64,000 nt of DNA, from the NCBI GenBank assembly GCA_035578175.1, contig JAQMRL010000001.1, forward strand, positions 372,179,720 through 372,243,719, written 5' to 3'. The position numbers were made by a program, and so were the translations under genes. This DNA is from Catonia carolina (taxonomy: Eukaryota; Arthropoda; Insecta; Hemiptera; Achilidae). Under the pieces are notes generated by a model. The model saw only the letters and a list, made by a program, of their open reading frames with translations. It had not been told where the DNA came from and did not search any database. How positions within the stretch are numbered: position 1 is the stretch's first letter; every line of letters starts with the position of its first letter. Positions 13,295 to 25,263 of the stretch are shown piece after piece.

Positions 13295-14125
13295 GTTTTT
13301 ATTCTGAAGTTAATGTTCAAAGTTACTTATATAAGGCTAAGTTTTGAATTAAAACTTATACAATCGTCCTTTTAGCAGAATTGGAGAGTGAAAAAGAAAT
13401 TTATTAGGACTATAGGTTACGTGAAAGCATTGGAAAATATTTTCGATAGTCAGAATGACATTTTATAACTTAGCCACTTATACTTTTGTTCAAAGCCTAC
13501 CATTTTAGGAAGAATTGAAAAAAGTTGTCTAAAATGGTTCTGTGTCACAATAAAAATATTGTTCATACCCAATTGGGAGAAAAAAATATTAGTTCTAATG
13601 TTAGAATAATTGTTCTTATTAAAACATAAAACTGTTACTTTTAGTTTTACTGAAGTAATAAATATGATAATTTACAATGATGTTCATAAATGATGTGAGT
13701 GATGTTCATAAATTTGGGTAGCCTAACAAAGTGAAACACTGGTACCAAAGTGTTTATGAAAAAATAGATTAAACGACTCATTTTTGTTTGACTGAAGAAA
13801 AAGATTCTTTAACAAAGTTTAAACAAAATTAACGCTCTTATGCTAAACATATCTTCAAGTAAGTTTGTACTTACAGGTTAATTTAAAATATTATGTATCA
13901 AGCAGTTGAAATAAAGTAAACAAATTATACAGTTAATACTTTAGATCAATTTTTTAACTAGTTATAATAATAATTGGCATCTATTTGAAAAGATTTAGGC
14001 TTGCTTCCTCCAATTTGTATTAAAATTTAATTTGCCGTATTAACAGCTACAGTTGGTTGTGTTAAGCGTTATTTTTTTTGTACTATTTGAAAATTTTAAA
14101 CAGAGAATTGAAATTACTTTTTGTC

Positions 14126-14168
<43 letters not shown>

Positions 14169-14599
14169 CAGTAGTGTTTTTTAATGTAATAATTTTTAAA
14201 AAGCATATTATTTAGAATTTTACAATGAAATGAATTTTATTACGAGTTTGGAGACAAGATTCGATTTTGTTTTAATTGTTCTGATTTTAACTGATAATGT
14301 TTCGTAATAGATTCTTAGTCGTTTTTAGATATATTTATGATTAGTTCGTTGGCTGTAAGTACATTTTATAAAATTAAAAAAAACCTTGAAGCTCACTCAC
14401 TCGGTAGTGACAAGCCAGAAATGATTCCTTGTAAGCGTTATCAAAGATATTATTTTCTTTGTCTCCTCCACCAGGAGTTCGATGGATCTACAAATTTCCT
14501 CTTCCCATAGCCAGTTTCATCACTTCCTCACATTTTCTTCCCTCCCGTATTTCATCCAAATATTCCAGTCTTGATCTTCCCCTCATGGCACGACCCTCC
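13295..14599. other. AT-rich DNA with a TTA microsatellite
   Basis: No gene recognised. A (TTA)n run of about 13 units lies at 14129-14166. The ORFs from 14459 on both strands are shadows that run into the SINE at 14600. Confidence 0.5.
14129..14166. repeat. (TTA)n microsatellite
   Basis: An uninterrupted TTA run of about 38 bases. Confidence 0.97.
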
Positions 14600-14756
14600 A
14601 TCAAGCAGGTTGGTGAACTAGGTCGAATGTCGCAGCATATGTTCAGGGTTCGATTCCCGGTCTGGCATTTTTCATCACTCATTTTCATTATCATCATTAT
14701 CAACCGTCTGCATTAGCAGAAATTGCAGAACAGTCAGACGTAAAACAAAACGAAAA
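14600..14756 (+). mobile_element. tRNA-derived SINE, family B, copy 1
   Basis: The head has CAGGTTGGTGAACTAGG (A-box region) and CAGGGTTCGATTCCCGG (perfect B box). The body ends in CCGTCTGCATTAGCAG, GAACAGTCAGACG and a TAAAACAAAACGAAAA tail. The same tail domain is attached to heads at 22736-22915, 31967-32133 and 50762-50910. Confidence 0.7.
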
Positions 14757-16254
14757 TCCTTGACCCACTCTTGCCAATACATTCTCATTTTTTTCTCAAT
14801 CTGCTCATAAAATCTTGAGCAATCTCTACCAACACCACGTTTCAAGTTTCTAGTTTTTCCCTATCCACTTTCCGTAGAGTCCAAGACTACGAGACGTAAG
14901 TTGCTATTCTCTAAATGAATTTCTTACAAAACACTTTTTTGTTTCCAGAGAAAAAACTTGTAATACTAGCTCTATTAGATTTGATAGCACAACTATATTC
15001 CTTAAAATTAATTTTATACACTAATGAATATTTTGTTTTGTCTATTTTAATTTTAATTCGTTTATACTACACTTCATTACTAAAATTCCCTTTAAATTTA
15101 AAACTTTTAATTTTCTGCCAAGCTTTTCTCATGGTTCGTTAGTCCTCCTAGCAGATACTGGAACAGTTCTCTTTATTGTTAGCTTGCACCTCCTTCTCCC
15201 TATAAAAAGATGTATATTACATGACAAGTAATGACATACAAGTAATTACATGACACGTCGTCTAAAATTGATCCTACACGAAGAAAGTAAAGGATAACAG
15301 TAATTCTCCGATTTGTTTCAAAAGAAATAGGGTTTAATTTTAAACTAAACAAATAAATCTTACCTGAACTAATTTTCCGTTTTAATTGCTTGGAAATATG
15401 GTAGCAGGTGTTGAAAACTACATTATAAAGAAATTAAAATTTCAATGTGCCTTTTACATGTTTAGGTTAATTACAATTAACACGAACATGTTGTAGTTTA
15501 ATAAAGATATTTTTAACTCCAAATTAAATGAATTAAATGAAGTTAATGTACCTACCACCGTATTTAAAGTTGTTTCTGACCTGTATTATTACTTTACCCT
15601 TCTGTAAATAACACTGCAGAACTTGGGAAATTTATTCCACTACCTTAGTAGCTAGATCAAAGGAATGAGTAGCATTATTTTGTCCTACCGTAATAGGCTA
15701 CATGTAGTTTATTGAGGTTTTGAGAATGAATAGAGCTTCTCGCTTTTGGATTTCATTTAATTGAGTGGTTAAAAGACAGCTGTTCCTTTTTGTATTCTTT
15801 TAATGTAATAAAATTTTCAGTAATAAGTTCATAGTTTATAACTAAGTTTTTATTGCAGATAATAAAACTCTCTTTTATTAAATTCCACGGAACGAATTCT
15901 CTGAAATTTTTAATTTAGCAGTTTTATAAGAAAATATAAAAACTAATCTTTTGCTTTTATGTTAAAAATAATAATACCTAATAATAAATTTATTTGTCTT
16001 TGGGGACTTGCCCCATACAAATGCAGTTGCTACATACTACATTTTTCATTGTTAAAGTAGGCCTAATGTAGAAACAAACACAAGTTCAGTAACAAAATAA
16101 ATACAGTAATGTTGACTTAAGGCAGTAGGCAGATTTTAACAATGTTGGTAGATCAGAAATTGTAATAACAAAATTATGCTAAGAGATTAATAATTATTTT
16201 CCAAAAACAAACAAATAGATTAATAGATATACTTATACGAGATGATGATGGTAG
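14757..16254. other. AT-rich DNA, nothing recognised
   Basis: About 1.5 kb without a recognisable element. The ORF at 14915-15142 is hydrophobic, low-complexity in composition and unrecognised. Confidence 0.4.
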
Positions 16255-16290
16255 CATAGCGTATAGAAGAGATCTCTTCTATACGCTATG
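16255..16290. repeat. Perfect 36-base palindrome without loop
   Basis: The left half, CATAGCGTATAGAAGAGA, is followed directly by its exact reverse complement. ATGGTAG lies on the left (within GATGATGATGGTAG) and again on the right (ATGGTAGTGA), a direct repeat around the palindrome. Confidence 0.95.
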
Positions 16291-16639
16291 ATGGTAGTGA
16301 TAAAGATACCAAAATAAAATAAATTTCAACTAAACGGCATAAATTTCTATTACTGTATTAATAATGTATTTAATATTTTATTCTTAAAAATATTAGTCCT
16401 ACCAATACTGCTCTTTCCTATCCCCATCAACAGCAGGTTCATAAAAACACAAATCACTTTAAACTACGGTTTTCCTACATTACATGGTTCTTCTCATCTC
16501 CAAAGCTTTGCATGCTCTTTTATTTTGTGTAAATAAAGAGACTTTATTTTTGCAGCAGTAATATTTTCTAACAAAACAACTAGTTTACATTCCCTGATAA
16601 TATTATTAAAATATTTTTTTTTATGACCAGATAGAATCA

Positions 16640-17535
16640 CTTTAATTATTTTGGATGGTTCTTCTTCAATTTCTTCTTGTTGCTGTTCCTAAACGTTTTC
16701 ATACATTCAGATTTTATTTTCTTTAGTTCATCTGAACAAATCCCAATTTTGTGTTTGACTGATTTGGTGGTTAATCGAACTTTGTGATTTCCAATTTGGT
16801 GTTTATACCAAGGTGCACGTTGCGTTAGGTCCTCCATGGTTAGGTCGAGTTCTTTCATGTCGTTTTAAATTTCTCTGAGCCAGGTTACTATAGCTTTTTC
16901 AGATTTAGCGGTAAGTAGTTTTTCAGTGATTCTTCTTAGAAGGCGTGTTTCTGGAGTTCTCAGAATGTGTCTCAGGAAGAAAATTCTATTTTTTCTCATT
17001 TAAACTGTAACTGGTTCTTTATCTTTGTAGACTTGTTCGTTGGGTAAAAGCCTGTATTGTCCATCAATTTGGTGGTTTTTGTTGATACAAGTCTTTAAGA
17101 TTCTTCATTTGACTTTTTCTTTGATTCCACCATTGTCAATGCTAAAGAGAGTTTCGCTTCCGTACATCACTTGAGATCTAAGGACTGATTTGTAGTGTTT
17201 AAGTTTGATGTGTATTGATAGACTTTTTTATTGTATGTGTTTTTGGTTAGATATTGTCCTATGGTGAGTTTGGCGATTCTCTCGTTCCAGGCGACTTTAT
17301 CGTTGCATTTGTAATTAATGGTCTCGCCTAAATATTACAAATTTTCAAATATATCTATAAAATTACCTGATGTCAATGTTATTAATACATAGTGGTCGAT
17401 AATCATAAACTTGGTTTTCTTGTAAGATATTTTTAGCCCGATTTTATTTGCTGTATTTTCTAGAGAGGTTATTTGTTGCCTGGCTTCTTGAACAAGAAAA
17501 ACTAAATCGTCAGCAAACTTTAGGAAATTCATTTT
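16640..17535 (-). pseudogene. Non-LTR reverse transcriptase, C-terminal half, decayed
   Basis: The minus strand opens with MNFLKFADDLVFLVQ, an intact FADD catalytic box, followed by a helix and IGLKISYKKTKFM, the usual thumb-side block. Farther on, pieces in shifted frames read YLTKNTYNKKVYQY and CTEAKLSL (compare LTKN.YNKKSLS and YASE.LSL in this type of LINE). The last open piece (16646-16858) is basic and keeps KIKSECMKTFRN. Several stops and frameshifts interrupt the chain, so the copy is dead. The family resembles the copy at 41690-42305. No endonuclease region is present. Confidence 0.75.
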
Positions 17536-17816
17536 AAATTAAAATATTTTAATATAAATATTATCTCCTAATATCATTATACATAGGACATTCTAATAAA
17601 AAGTGACCGATTGATTTTTTGAAAAGTATGGCGTGTAAGTTTTAAACGCCCCAACTGTAAACTCACAGCCCAGCTTGGAGTGAATTTATTATGTTCAAAT
17701 TATAAATAATATCTGTAATTCTATGAAAAACACTAGGAAACTCCGAGTAATAAAAATCCACCACGATGGAGCTTCGTAAGTTAAGCAGACTTTCTCAAAA
17801 TCGTGTCAAAGGGTGG

Positions 17817-17960
17817 TCATTAGTGGTTATAGCGCAATGTGGTTTAGTATCGGTGGTTTACAACGTGGAAACGTTTTCCAGACTTCGTCAGGATTCAAAC
17901 CCAAGATCTTTCGATTTCCATTCTAACGTTATCTTAAAAGTTTTAACTGGCCTCGTTTTT
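17817..17960 (-). mobile_element. tRNA-derived SINE, family F, copy 4 (partial)
   Basis: The minus strand has a B-box-like TTGGGTTTGAATCCTG followed by the family F body GTCTGGAAAACGTTTCCACG and TAAACCACCGATAC. The tail is lost or unrecognisable. Confidence 0.55.
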
Positions 17961-20280
17961 AGTATTTTTGATATAAACGATCGGTGTGAATTTGAACTAT
18001 AATTTTGAATATTAATTCATGGCTGTGACCTCAACAGACTACTTTTTAGAACAAAATTTTTAATATGAGTGAAAATTTAAATTCAAAAAATAATTTTGCA
18101 AACTAAAAATGCAAACGTAAAACAATACCATGTTATGCAAGACTTTAGTCTTACAATTTATGCTAATATTATCATAGCAGTACCATTCCTTCATGGTGAC
18201 ATTATTTCTAACAGGTGTTGCTCCAAACCGCAACAACCTTCCGACCAATATTCAAGCAATATTACATTTTACTCATTTATAACCGATACAGATGCTGTAT
18301 CTGCAACAATTATAATTATTTGGTTAACCGTTATGTGCAACGACTCGTGTAGAATGGATTAAATCAATTTAATTGTCCTCTTTTAAAGAAAAGTTACATT
18401 TCCGCTAAACTGAACGTCATGACGTTTGTCCGACGCAACGCGTCACATTGAATAAAATAATAGGGTTATTAAATACAAAAATAATATTAAATATTATTGT
18501 AACATAATACGAGTATTTAGGATTAGAATCTAATGTCTGCAGCTGTCCCCAGGTGAACAACGTTTTTACTTTGCTGGGAAATAGAATTATTAAGACTTAG
18601 ATTTTGAATTTTTGTGGAAAAGCTTGAATTGATTTTATATTAAAAATAAGTTATATAATATATTATATACGTTAAGTACTATTAACTAATAAATAAATTA
18701 GGTAGTAAATAGTCTCTATAGAAACAAATACAAAAAAATGACGTAGCTTTTAGCTTTTATCATTAAATTTTTATATTGAACATTTTTACTGTACAATGTA
18801 CTTTAGGCTGTAAATTTGAAAAATTAGAAATTTTTTAAATGAAAATAGAATCTCCAAATATCTTCCCAGGGTAATAGTGTGCTACTTGAATGATTCCAGA
18901 AAATGTAACAGAGACGTTTAATAAAAATCGTAAACGCCTTTTTTGAGAAAATTAGTTTTTGATGTAGTTTGTAGTTTCGTCACTGATTCACTTGATTTTG
19001 GAATAAGCCGGTATATATGTATAAAAACCTTGGGTTGTTTGATATAACCTCTTTTTCAAGCTTCAGACCAGTCGGTGCAGTAGGTTTGGCTTCAGAATAA
19101 AATAGAACACGCGCTCGCTCATTAATTGAAATTCGGGTGCTGAAAATGTTACACTACCGCAAAACGTTTTTCCTCTATACTAAATAGAGTGTAGTAAAGT
19201 AAATAAAAGTAATATTCGGTTTTCTTGGATCCAGAAAAACTTATGTAAGATGCAACCTAGTATCACACGAACAAAGCTCATACTATTTAGTTTTTAAATG
19301 AAATAGAGAAGTTCTCTAAATCGGTGTATAAAACAGCAACCTGGAATAAGGAATTTAAACTTAATACTTACATTCAAATTCAAGAAAAATTACTTTCCAA
19401 CAATATTAATAAGGAAATTGATTCGGTAATTTCTAAAAGATCCAAGAAATTGGAAAATAATTTTGTTCGTTTGCTGAATAAATCGCCAGAAACTAATATT
19501 TCGTATTTAAAAATTTATTGTACAATATTTATTTATTTTAAAAATACAAAATTTCCATTAATTTATTAATAATTTACTTTTTTATATTTTAATGTACGTA
19601 TATACTGCCTATTATAATAATATAAATTTTTCATCATTTAATACAACAAAAACAGTAATAACGTAATTAAAACTGAAAAATTATATTTTTTTATATAGAA
19701 TATTTAAAATAATATTTAAAAATGTGTAAGTCAATAAAGCTCAAATATTTTCCTTTTGGAAATGATGTATTGCTTCAATGACATTTGAGTGATATTAATA
19801 GTTCTCGTTTTATTTATGAAATCACTTTTTGTTAATTATTACATAAAATTTATGTTAGTTAAAATACGTGCATGAAAAGTGTAATAAAAATTTAATATCC
19901 GCCTACTGAAATGACGTAAATAAAACTAATAAATTTCAATTCTCATAAATTTTATTAACTATTTAATGGTATACGCTTTGCATAGCTCCAGTTGTTTTAT
20001 AATTTTAACCGGAATATTTTAGTCACCGATTTAATTAAGTTAATATTAGATCATAATTTAAATTACTGTGTTACGTACTGATGATATTATCAATAAAATA
20101 TGAAATATAGGTGGGCAGAAACTGAAATACTTCTTTAGTTATCAGATAATGAACGTACGAGGTGAAATCAAAAATACAATGAATAATTTTATTACGAATA
20201 AAAGTAATAAGCTTACATTACTAATTTAAATCTCTTAATTACTAATTAAGTACCTTCCTTGGCTAGTGATGCACTTATTC
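17961..20280. other. AT-rich DNA, no gene recognised
   Basis: Holds two medium ORFs (18096-18362 and 19324-19569, both plus) without recognisable domains. No repeat shared with the rest of the window was seen. Confidence 0.4.
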
Positions 20281-20480
20281 CAACGTAGATTCTACAATTA
20301 AAAGTACTTTTAATTTCTGGAAGGCTTCTTTCGGAAGGGTCTTTAGGTGCTTTGTTGTGGCCCTCTCAATGTCGGGAATGGTGTCAAAATGTTTTTCTTT
20401 CAGCACCGTTTCTAATTCTGGGAAGAGCCAGAAGTCGCATGGTGCTTATTCTGAAGAGTACGACGATGTAGACAGACAGA
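20281..20480 (-). pseudogene. mariner-like transposase, C-terminal fragment
   Basis: The minus strand reads SSYSSE, a stop, then APCDFWLFPELETVLKEKHF, followed by DTIPDIERATTKHLKTLPKE and AFQK. This matches the end of mariner transposases, where PYSPDLAPCDF carries the third catalytic aspartate of the DD(34)D triad, then FLFPKLK..LKG..F and a helix ending in P..AF.K. The stop replaces the expected Leu before APCDF, and the last W.KR..C...GDYFEG block is missing. No terminal inverted repeats were identified around it. It is a dead remnant of a cut-and-paste element. Confidence 0.8.
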
Positions 20481-20550
20481 AATATTTTTTACAGTCAGAA
20501 ACTCGCGGATTAAAAGTGAGGGCTGGCGTGCAATTTTTCTTCTGTTCCCC

Positions 20551-20950
20551 AGTCAAAAGGTAGAGTGTTAAATTATTTGCACTCAATCTGCTAGTTCTGG
20601 GTTTACAAAAAAATAGTTCTGTTTTCGTATCACATGGTCTGCCAATTATATGACTAAAGCATTTAAGAACAGAAAAGGTAGAGGTGTAAAGGTCAATAGT
20701 CAGGGTTATGTAATCTGAGAGTAATGAATTTCATTATACAGCCAGACCCTGTAGTAAATGAAATGGAGGTGTCATTTGCAGGGTGGAAAGTAAACGATTT
20801 TCAAAGGGCCTGGTATGCTGATAAGTATACTTTTCCACTCAGTGAGGAAGGCAAGCGTAAACCAACTCACTCTTCGTTTTACTTAGTAAAGCCTCTAGAG
20901 GTTCAAAACAGCCTTTCGGCTGATGACCTAAACAACAACAACAACAACAA
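20551..20950 (+). mobile_element. SINE family C, copy 1, with (AAC)n tail
   Basis: About 0.4 kb. Landmarks in order: TTTAAGAACAGAAAAGGTAG, AGAGTAATGAATTTCATTAT, GTGTCATTTGCAGGGTGGAA, TTTTCCACTCAGTGAGGAAG, TTTCGGCTGATGACCTAAAC, ending in AAC repeats. Three minus-strand copies lie at 25532, 39403 and 44171. The simple-repeat 3' tail and the target duplications around copies 2 and 3 show retroposition. A recognisable tRNA head is not evident, though GAGGTTCAAAACAG near the 3' end resembles a B box. Confidence 0.7.
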
Positions 20951-22183
20951 TATTATTTAAATAAATCCAATTAAATGTAGCTCTGTTAGAATGTTTTTGC
21001 AAGACATATACAATGAAGTCACTGTGAAAGAAAAATAATTCTTTCTGTTGTATTAACACAAACAGGAAAAAAATTAGTAAAGTTTTATTGTGAATGAGTG
21101 TCTGAATTGTCCAGGGAGCTTTCTGAACTGTACTGCTTGAAAAACCCCATTCGTTCTTCTCACAACATAAAACGTATACCATGTGGTTCATTGTTACAGA
21201 AGTAACAAATCTGTTGTTAATGCCACCTGTTATTTGGTTTCAATTCCGTTTCCCTTCTAAGCACAATAGTTTGAGAAAACTTCGTTAACTGACCTTTGTA
21301 AAATTACCCGTAAAATCTGTAGATTTTTTATTTTAGTTACTTTCGAACTCTTTGATAAATGATTTGAATTTTATGGCACAAACTGTGCTTCAAAATTTAA
21401 TTTATTTTCAAAGAAAGAAAGAAATTTTATTTCTTGTTCTGAATACTCAATATGCAAATAATGTTCTGTACATTTAATTTATGCTCACAACTTTGAAAAT
21501 AAATAAAATATTAACATTCGTTTTATGTTTTTAATTTTTCAATATTCGACACACCCGCTGCAATATATTACTACGTGTTTAAATTATATCAGTAAGTTTA
21601 ATTAACATGTGAAATAGCAGAGCAGTGAAACAGTTTTTATTTTTTATTATCATCCCTTTTTTAGTAACATTAAAACAATCTATGGTTCCAATTTAATTGC
21701 GGAATCTTTATTATTATTCATAGTTTATGTTATACGTATTTTTTTATGGAGTTAATGGATTTAAACTATAGTCTACTGATTACAATTCTGTTGCTTTTTA
21801 TTTATATAATTTAACATCACGAATAATAATGCACTAAAAAATGTAATTCAAAATTATCACAACTAATAAGTAAAATGACAAAGTATAAGGAAGTCGTATG
21901 AAAAGTATTAACTTTTTTATTTTTAACTTTATTTGTTATCGGGAACTGTACATTATTGACAACTACCTAATTTGATCGCTACTTTTCTGTATTATTTGAC
22001 GTGAGTTAGGCATGAGTTTTAACAGGGACCTCCAGTAGAGTTTGTTCACGGATGGCTGTCGGCTGGTCACCATACAAAGCTGCTTGCCCAACCGGTGTTA
22101 CTTAACAAATAATAACGACTTTCTACTAGGTGACTGACTGCGCTGGCCAGAAGGCCAAAGTATTAACTAGCCTACTCTGAAAT
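20951..22183. other. AT-rich DNA, nothing recognised
   Basis: No gene or repeat identified. The minus-strand ORF at 20928-21191 begins in the AAC tail of the SINE and is not convincing. Confidence 0.4.
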
Positions 22184-22481
22184 CTGTTCAATTTAAGAAC
22201 AATAAGCAACCCCATGACCCAATAAAATGAGGATGACATATTTTGTGAAGTGTATAAGAGGTCTAGTCTTGTACAGACTCAGACCGACTATTTCTAAGAG
22301 AGTATGGTTAATTCAACCCAAATTATCGAAGTACACCGATAACCACTGTCTAGCATTACAATTAGCATATAAATACCTTTACTAGGAGTTGAACCACGGA
22401 ACTGTCGTCTCCGATAATCATCAGCTGGTATACAGCTGACTCATAGTGACGACTGTACCACTAGATCAACACTGTGGTTTC
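22184..22481 (-). mobile_element. tRNA-derived SINE, family A, copy 1
   Basis: The minus-strand head has TTGATCTAGTGGTACAG (A box) and GTGGTTCAACTCC (B box), with a hairpin-forming CAGCTGTATACCAGCTG between them. The body holds GACAGTGGTTATCGGTGTAC, TTAACCATACTCTC and TGTACAAGACTAGACCTC and ends near CTTAAATTGAACAGA. Compared with copy 2 the middle carries small substitutions. No clear target duplication was found. Confidence 0.75.
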
Positions 22482-22555
22482 AGGTAAATGTAATATATAA
22501 AAACAGTTATTCCATTTTGTTGTTGAAATTTATACATAAAAATACTGGGTGGAAT

Positions 22556-22712
22556 TGCATTTTTTTAAATTTATTTAAAGTCGCATCGACAGCTTGGTCA
22601 TTACCGAATCTGTCGGTTTTGGTACTGTAACGGTGGGTTTGAACGTGTTAAAATTTCCAGACCCTAACCGGGAATCGAAACTGAGACCTTTTGCTTTGTA
22701 ATAGAATTTTAT
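22556..22712 (-). mobile_element. tRNA-derived SINE, family F, copy 3
   Basis: On the minus strand CAGTTTCGATTCCCGGTTAG (B box) leads into GGTCTGGAAATTTTAACACG, AAACCCACCGTTACAG, CCGACAGATTCGG and the tail GCGACTTTAAATAAATTT. The A-box half of the head is lost. Confidence 0.7.
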
Positions 22713-22735
22713 TTTATTAATATTCTTCGAGGGAG

Positions 22736-22915
22736 AAATTTTTTTTCTTTTGGTTAATGTCCGACTGTTCTACAATTAATGCTAATCCAGACGGTGAAGG
22801 ATAAAATAAGTATTTTTGTAACGTATGAAAATATGCCGTGCCTGAATGGGATTCAAACCCAAGACCGCATGATGAGAGGCGAGCACGTTACCAACTACGC
22901 CAATGAGGCCGGCGT
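22736..22915 (-). mobile_element. tRNA-derived SINE, family B, copy 2
   Basis: The minus-strand head reads GCCTCATTGGCGTAGTTGG (A box), then ACGTGCTCGCCTCTCATCAT, and TTGGGTTTGAATCCC (B box). The body ends in CCGTCTGGATTAGCATT and CAGTCGGACATTAACC followed by an A-rich tail. It lies only 24 bases from SINE F copy 3, in the same orientation. The plus-strand ORF at 22779-23147 is a chance frame across it. Confidence 0.75.
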
Positions 22916-22919
22916 AGTT

Positions 22920-22943
22920 CAACATTCTCGACGGAGAATGTTG
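22920..22943. repeat. 10 bp hairpin, GACG loop
   Basis: CAACATTCTC, then GACG, then the exact reverse complement GAGAATGTTG, just outside the head of SINE B copy 2. Confidence 0.85.
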
Positions 22944-23319
22944 AGTATCAAAAACACTAGTGATAAAATATGTATAAGAACTGATAGAATTTGTTTGTTG
23001 AATAATTCTTTGTTTCCTAGGTGTAATTACTGGAATTTAGTATTATATTGTGGATGTATCAAGTACTACAGTTGCGTCGGTAATTTTTCTTATATTTTTC
23101 TTCAAGCCTGTGCATTACTAGAATACGACAACGATTCAGAATTTTGAGATTATATTATCTATAAGTAGTTGGTGAGTCTCTAAAAATGTTTAGTAATACT
23201 TTAAAATAACTTTTAAGTCTTTTAAACCGCTATCAGAAGCAACTCTTTTGCTTAATTATCCTTCTACAAAAATTAAACCTCCATTCCAAAAATATAATTT
23301 AGAAAATTCTTTTGTTGAC

Positions 23320-23630
23320 GTAAATGCGTGGTGCTTCTTGGAACAGCAGAAGAAAGTAATATTAAGCAATCCAGGCATATTGGTCTAAGTTCCTAAGACT
23401 TGCTTTTGGTGTTCCTCCTCTTTCTGTGAGCAATAAAATCCAACACGGCCATTTAAAATTTCCGACAGGAAAAGAACAAGAAGCTTCATCCTATAGTAAA
23501 TTTTACAATCGACTAAATATCCTTTTATACCGACCAAACCGTAGTCTAGTTAAAAAGAACTACCCAACCTTATGACTTCTTAAGCGGAAATGGAGCAAAG
23601 ATCTCTTGATCTAAATAGAGAGCATCACCT
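23320..23630 (+). pseudogene. jockey-clade reverse transcriptase, C-terminal fragment
   Basis: The plus strand gives VVLLGTAEESNIK, a frameshift, then AIQAYWSKFLRLAFGVPPLS, VSNKIQHGHLKFPTGKEQEA, SSYSKFYNRLNILLYRPN and, after a stop, LLKRKWSKDLL. The order (WG.A..SN, IQ.FQSK.LR, P..VSN, LKIPT, FY.RL, LKRK..DL) is that of jockey-type C-termini and parallels the copy at 60385-60665. The frame from AIQ to the stop is open for about 68 codons but has no start, so it is only a remnant. Confidence 0.75.
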
Positions 23631-23899
23631 TAGTTCCTACCGGAGAAAGTTCCGTTGGGTAACTCTTATCCTAGTAATAAATTTCCATGTGACTCGTTAA
23701 ACTACTTTTGATATCATATATGGAAATACAATTTTGCTGCTCAATGTTCCGTCTCTAGAATCAAAGATATATAAATTTAAAATTAAATTTGTGAAATAGT
23801 TTTTTTCCTTTAGTTGTCTAAAATTCTTGAAGAGAAAGTTAACGTAATTCTTCGGTTAAGTGCATTACTGGATCCAGATCAGAGTTAATGTAAGTGTGA

Positions 23900-23990
23900 T
23901 TAATTTATCGCTTAGCGTGCTAGATTATGAAGAGAAAGATTCCGGGTTATATTCCTAGGTAAGGTCTGAAAAATGGAACAGGAAATTAAA
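23900..23990 (+). mobile_element. Possible SINE F fragment
   Basis: CGCTTAGCGTGCTAGATTAT (A-box-like region) is followed by CCGGGTTATATTCCTAGG (degenerate B box) and GTCTGAAAAATGGAAC, which parallels the family F order. The match is weak. Confidence 0.35.
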
Positions 23991-24081
23991 ACCTGCATTT
24001 AGAGAAACTTTGAGTTCTCAAAAAATATAAATATATTTAATATTTTTAGTTCATTTAAACTCTCACAAACTGCCTTGATTT

Positions 24082-24206
24082 ATTAGCGACTATGGGGGTA
24101 TAGTACAGAATCAGTGGTATAATTTCTAGATCCTAGCCAGGAATCGAACCCGTATTGTAATGTGAAACGAAGTGAATAACCACTGGGCCACTGAGACGGC
24201 TCCTAT
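24082..24206 (-). mobile_element. tRNA-derived SINE, family F, copy 5 (intact internal promoter)
   Basis: The minus-strand head has TGGCCCAGTGG, a consensus A box, and ACGGGTTCGATTCCTGG, a consensus B box, about 31 bases apart. The body continues CTAGGATCTAGAAATTATAC. It has the best preserved Pol III promoter among the SINEs here, so it is the one most likely to be transcribed. Confidence 0.75.
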
Positions 24207-25263
24207 ATTGAATTTTAATTAAGAAAAATATTTAAATTAATAACCACGTTTTACGTATTTCAAAAGTTAAAATATTTATTTGTTCTAGTTATCTTAAAAA
24301 TATTCAACAAATATTCTAGAATTTAGAACTTCAGTTACTTACATTTTTTGCTGAATTTATCTTTCTTTGATAATTGTCATTCAGTTCAGCATATTAAACT
24401 AGTCAAACATTTATTTAAATTATCTGATACCTACAACTATTAGTCAAGAAAATTTACTTTTTACTTGAGATTGATTTTTACCGAATTAAGAGAACATATT
24501 TACGCTGGTTTATGGTTAATTTAGTGATAATGTGTTTAAACTATTTGTTGTGTCCATAAAAAAATTATCGGTACAGTTACTTTAATTATTTTAAGATTAA
24601 ATGAAAATTTAGAATGAATTCATTAAGATCCTGAGAATAAATTAGATTTATCTTGATTTTATTTTAAAGTAATAGAACTGCTAATTTCTTTTATTGGACG
24701 AGCAGCTATTAGTATGCAAATTTTGTAACAGTCCGGATTTGTATAACTCTTTTTCTTTATTGATTCGTTGTACATAGTAGCTGAATGGTATTATAGAGGA
24801 TTTTACTGAAGTAATTAAAATAAGTAAGGATTTTCATTATTGTTGAATTAACTTCAATTGTTAAACTATAAAAATAAAATCGTGTCGCCCTATCAATTAC
24901 GAACAAAATATATCTGAACAATAAGATTTCTAATTCACTACAACGTTTATTTTATCCAAAACCCTAGCATATAAAATAGGTAGTATAAAAAATAAATTCA
25001 ATTGAAAACAAAAAGTAACATATCAAGACTCAAATTCTGCGAACTGTCTGCAGCATAGGTTTTCGACTCAAGGATGAAATCCACTAAGTAATAATACTAA
25101 TAATAATAATAATATTACTTTATTTCCAAAAACTGCAGTTTGTAGCTTACGTTTTGTATGTATTTTTAAACACATATGCTTCCCTATTACCACATTCATT
25201 TCAATAAACAAGACTGTGAAAACTAACACATTCAACTAATACCGGTGTCCCACGATGAGGTTG
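24207..25263. other. AT-rich DNA, nothing recognised
   Basis: No gene identified. A short (AAT)n run lies near 25088-25106. Confidence 0.4.

Noticed and set aside
18096..18362. 88-codon ORF with an opposing ORF of 62 codons
   Set aside because: No recognisable motif, no splice or promoter context, codon use as in surrounding non-coding DNA.
19324..19569. 81-codon Lys/Asn-rich ORF
   Set aside because: No domain or repeat match. Length and composition are compatible with chance in AT-rich DNA.
22779..23147. 122-codon plus-strand ORF
   Set aside because: Its first third is the antisense of SINE B copy 2 and the rest shows no domain.
24082..24206. A functional tRNA gene
   Set aside because: A and B boxes are good, but no acceptor stem or anticodon arm can be folded, and the SINE F body follows.
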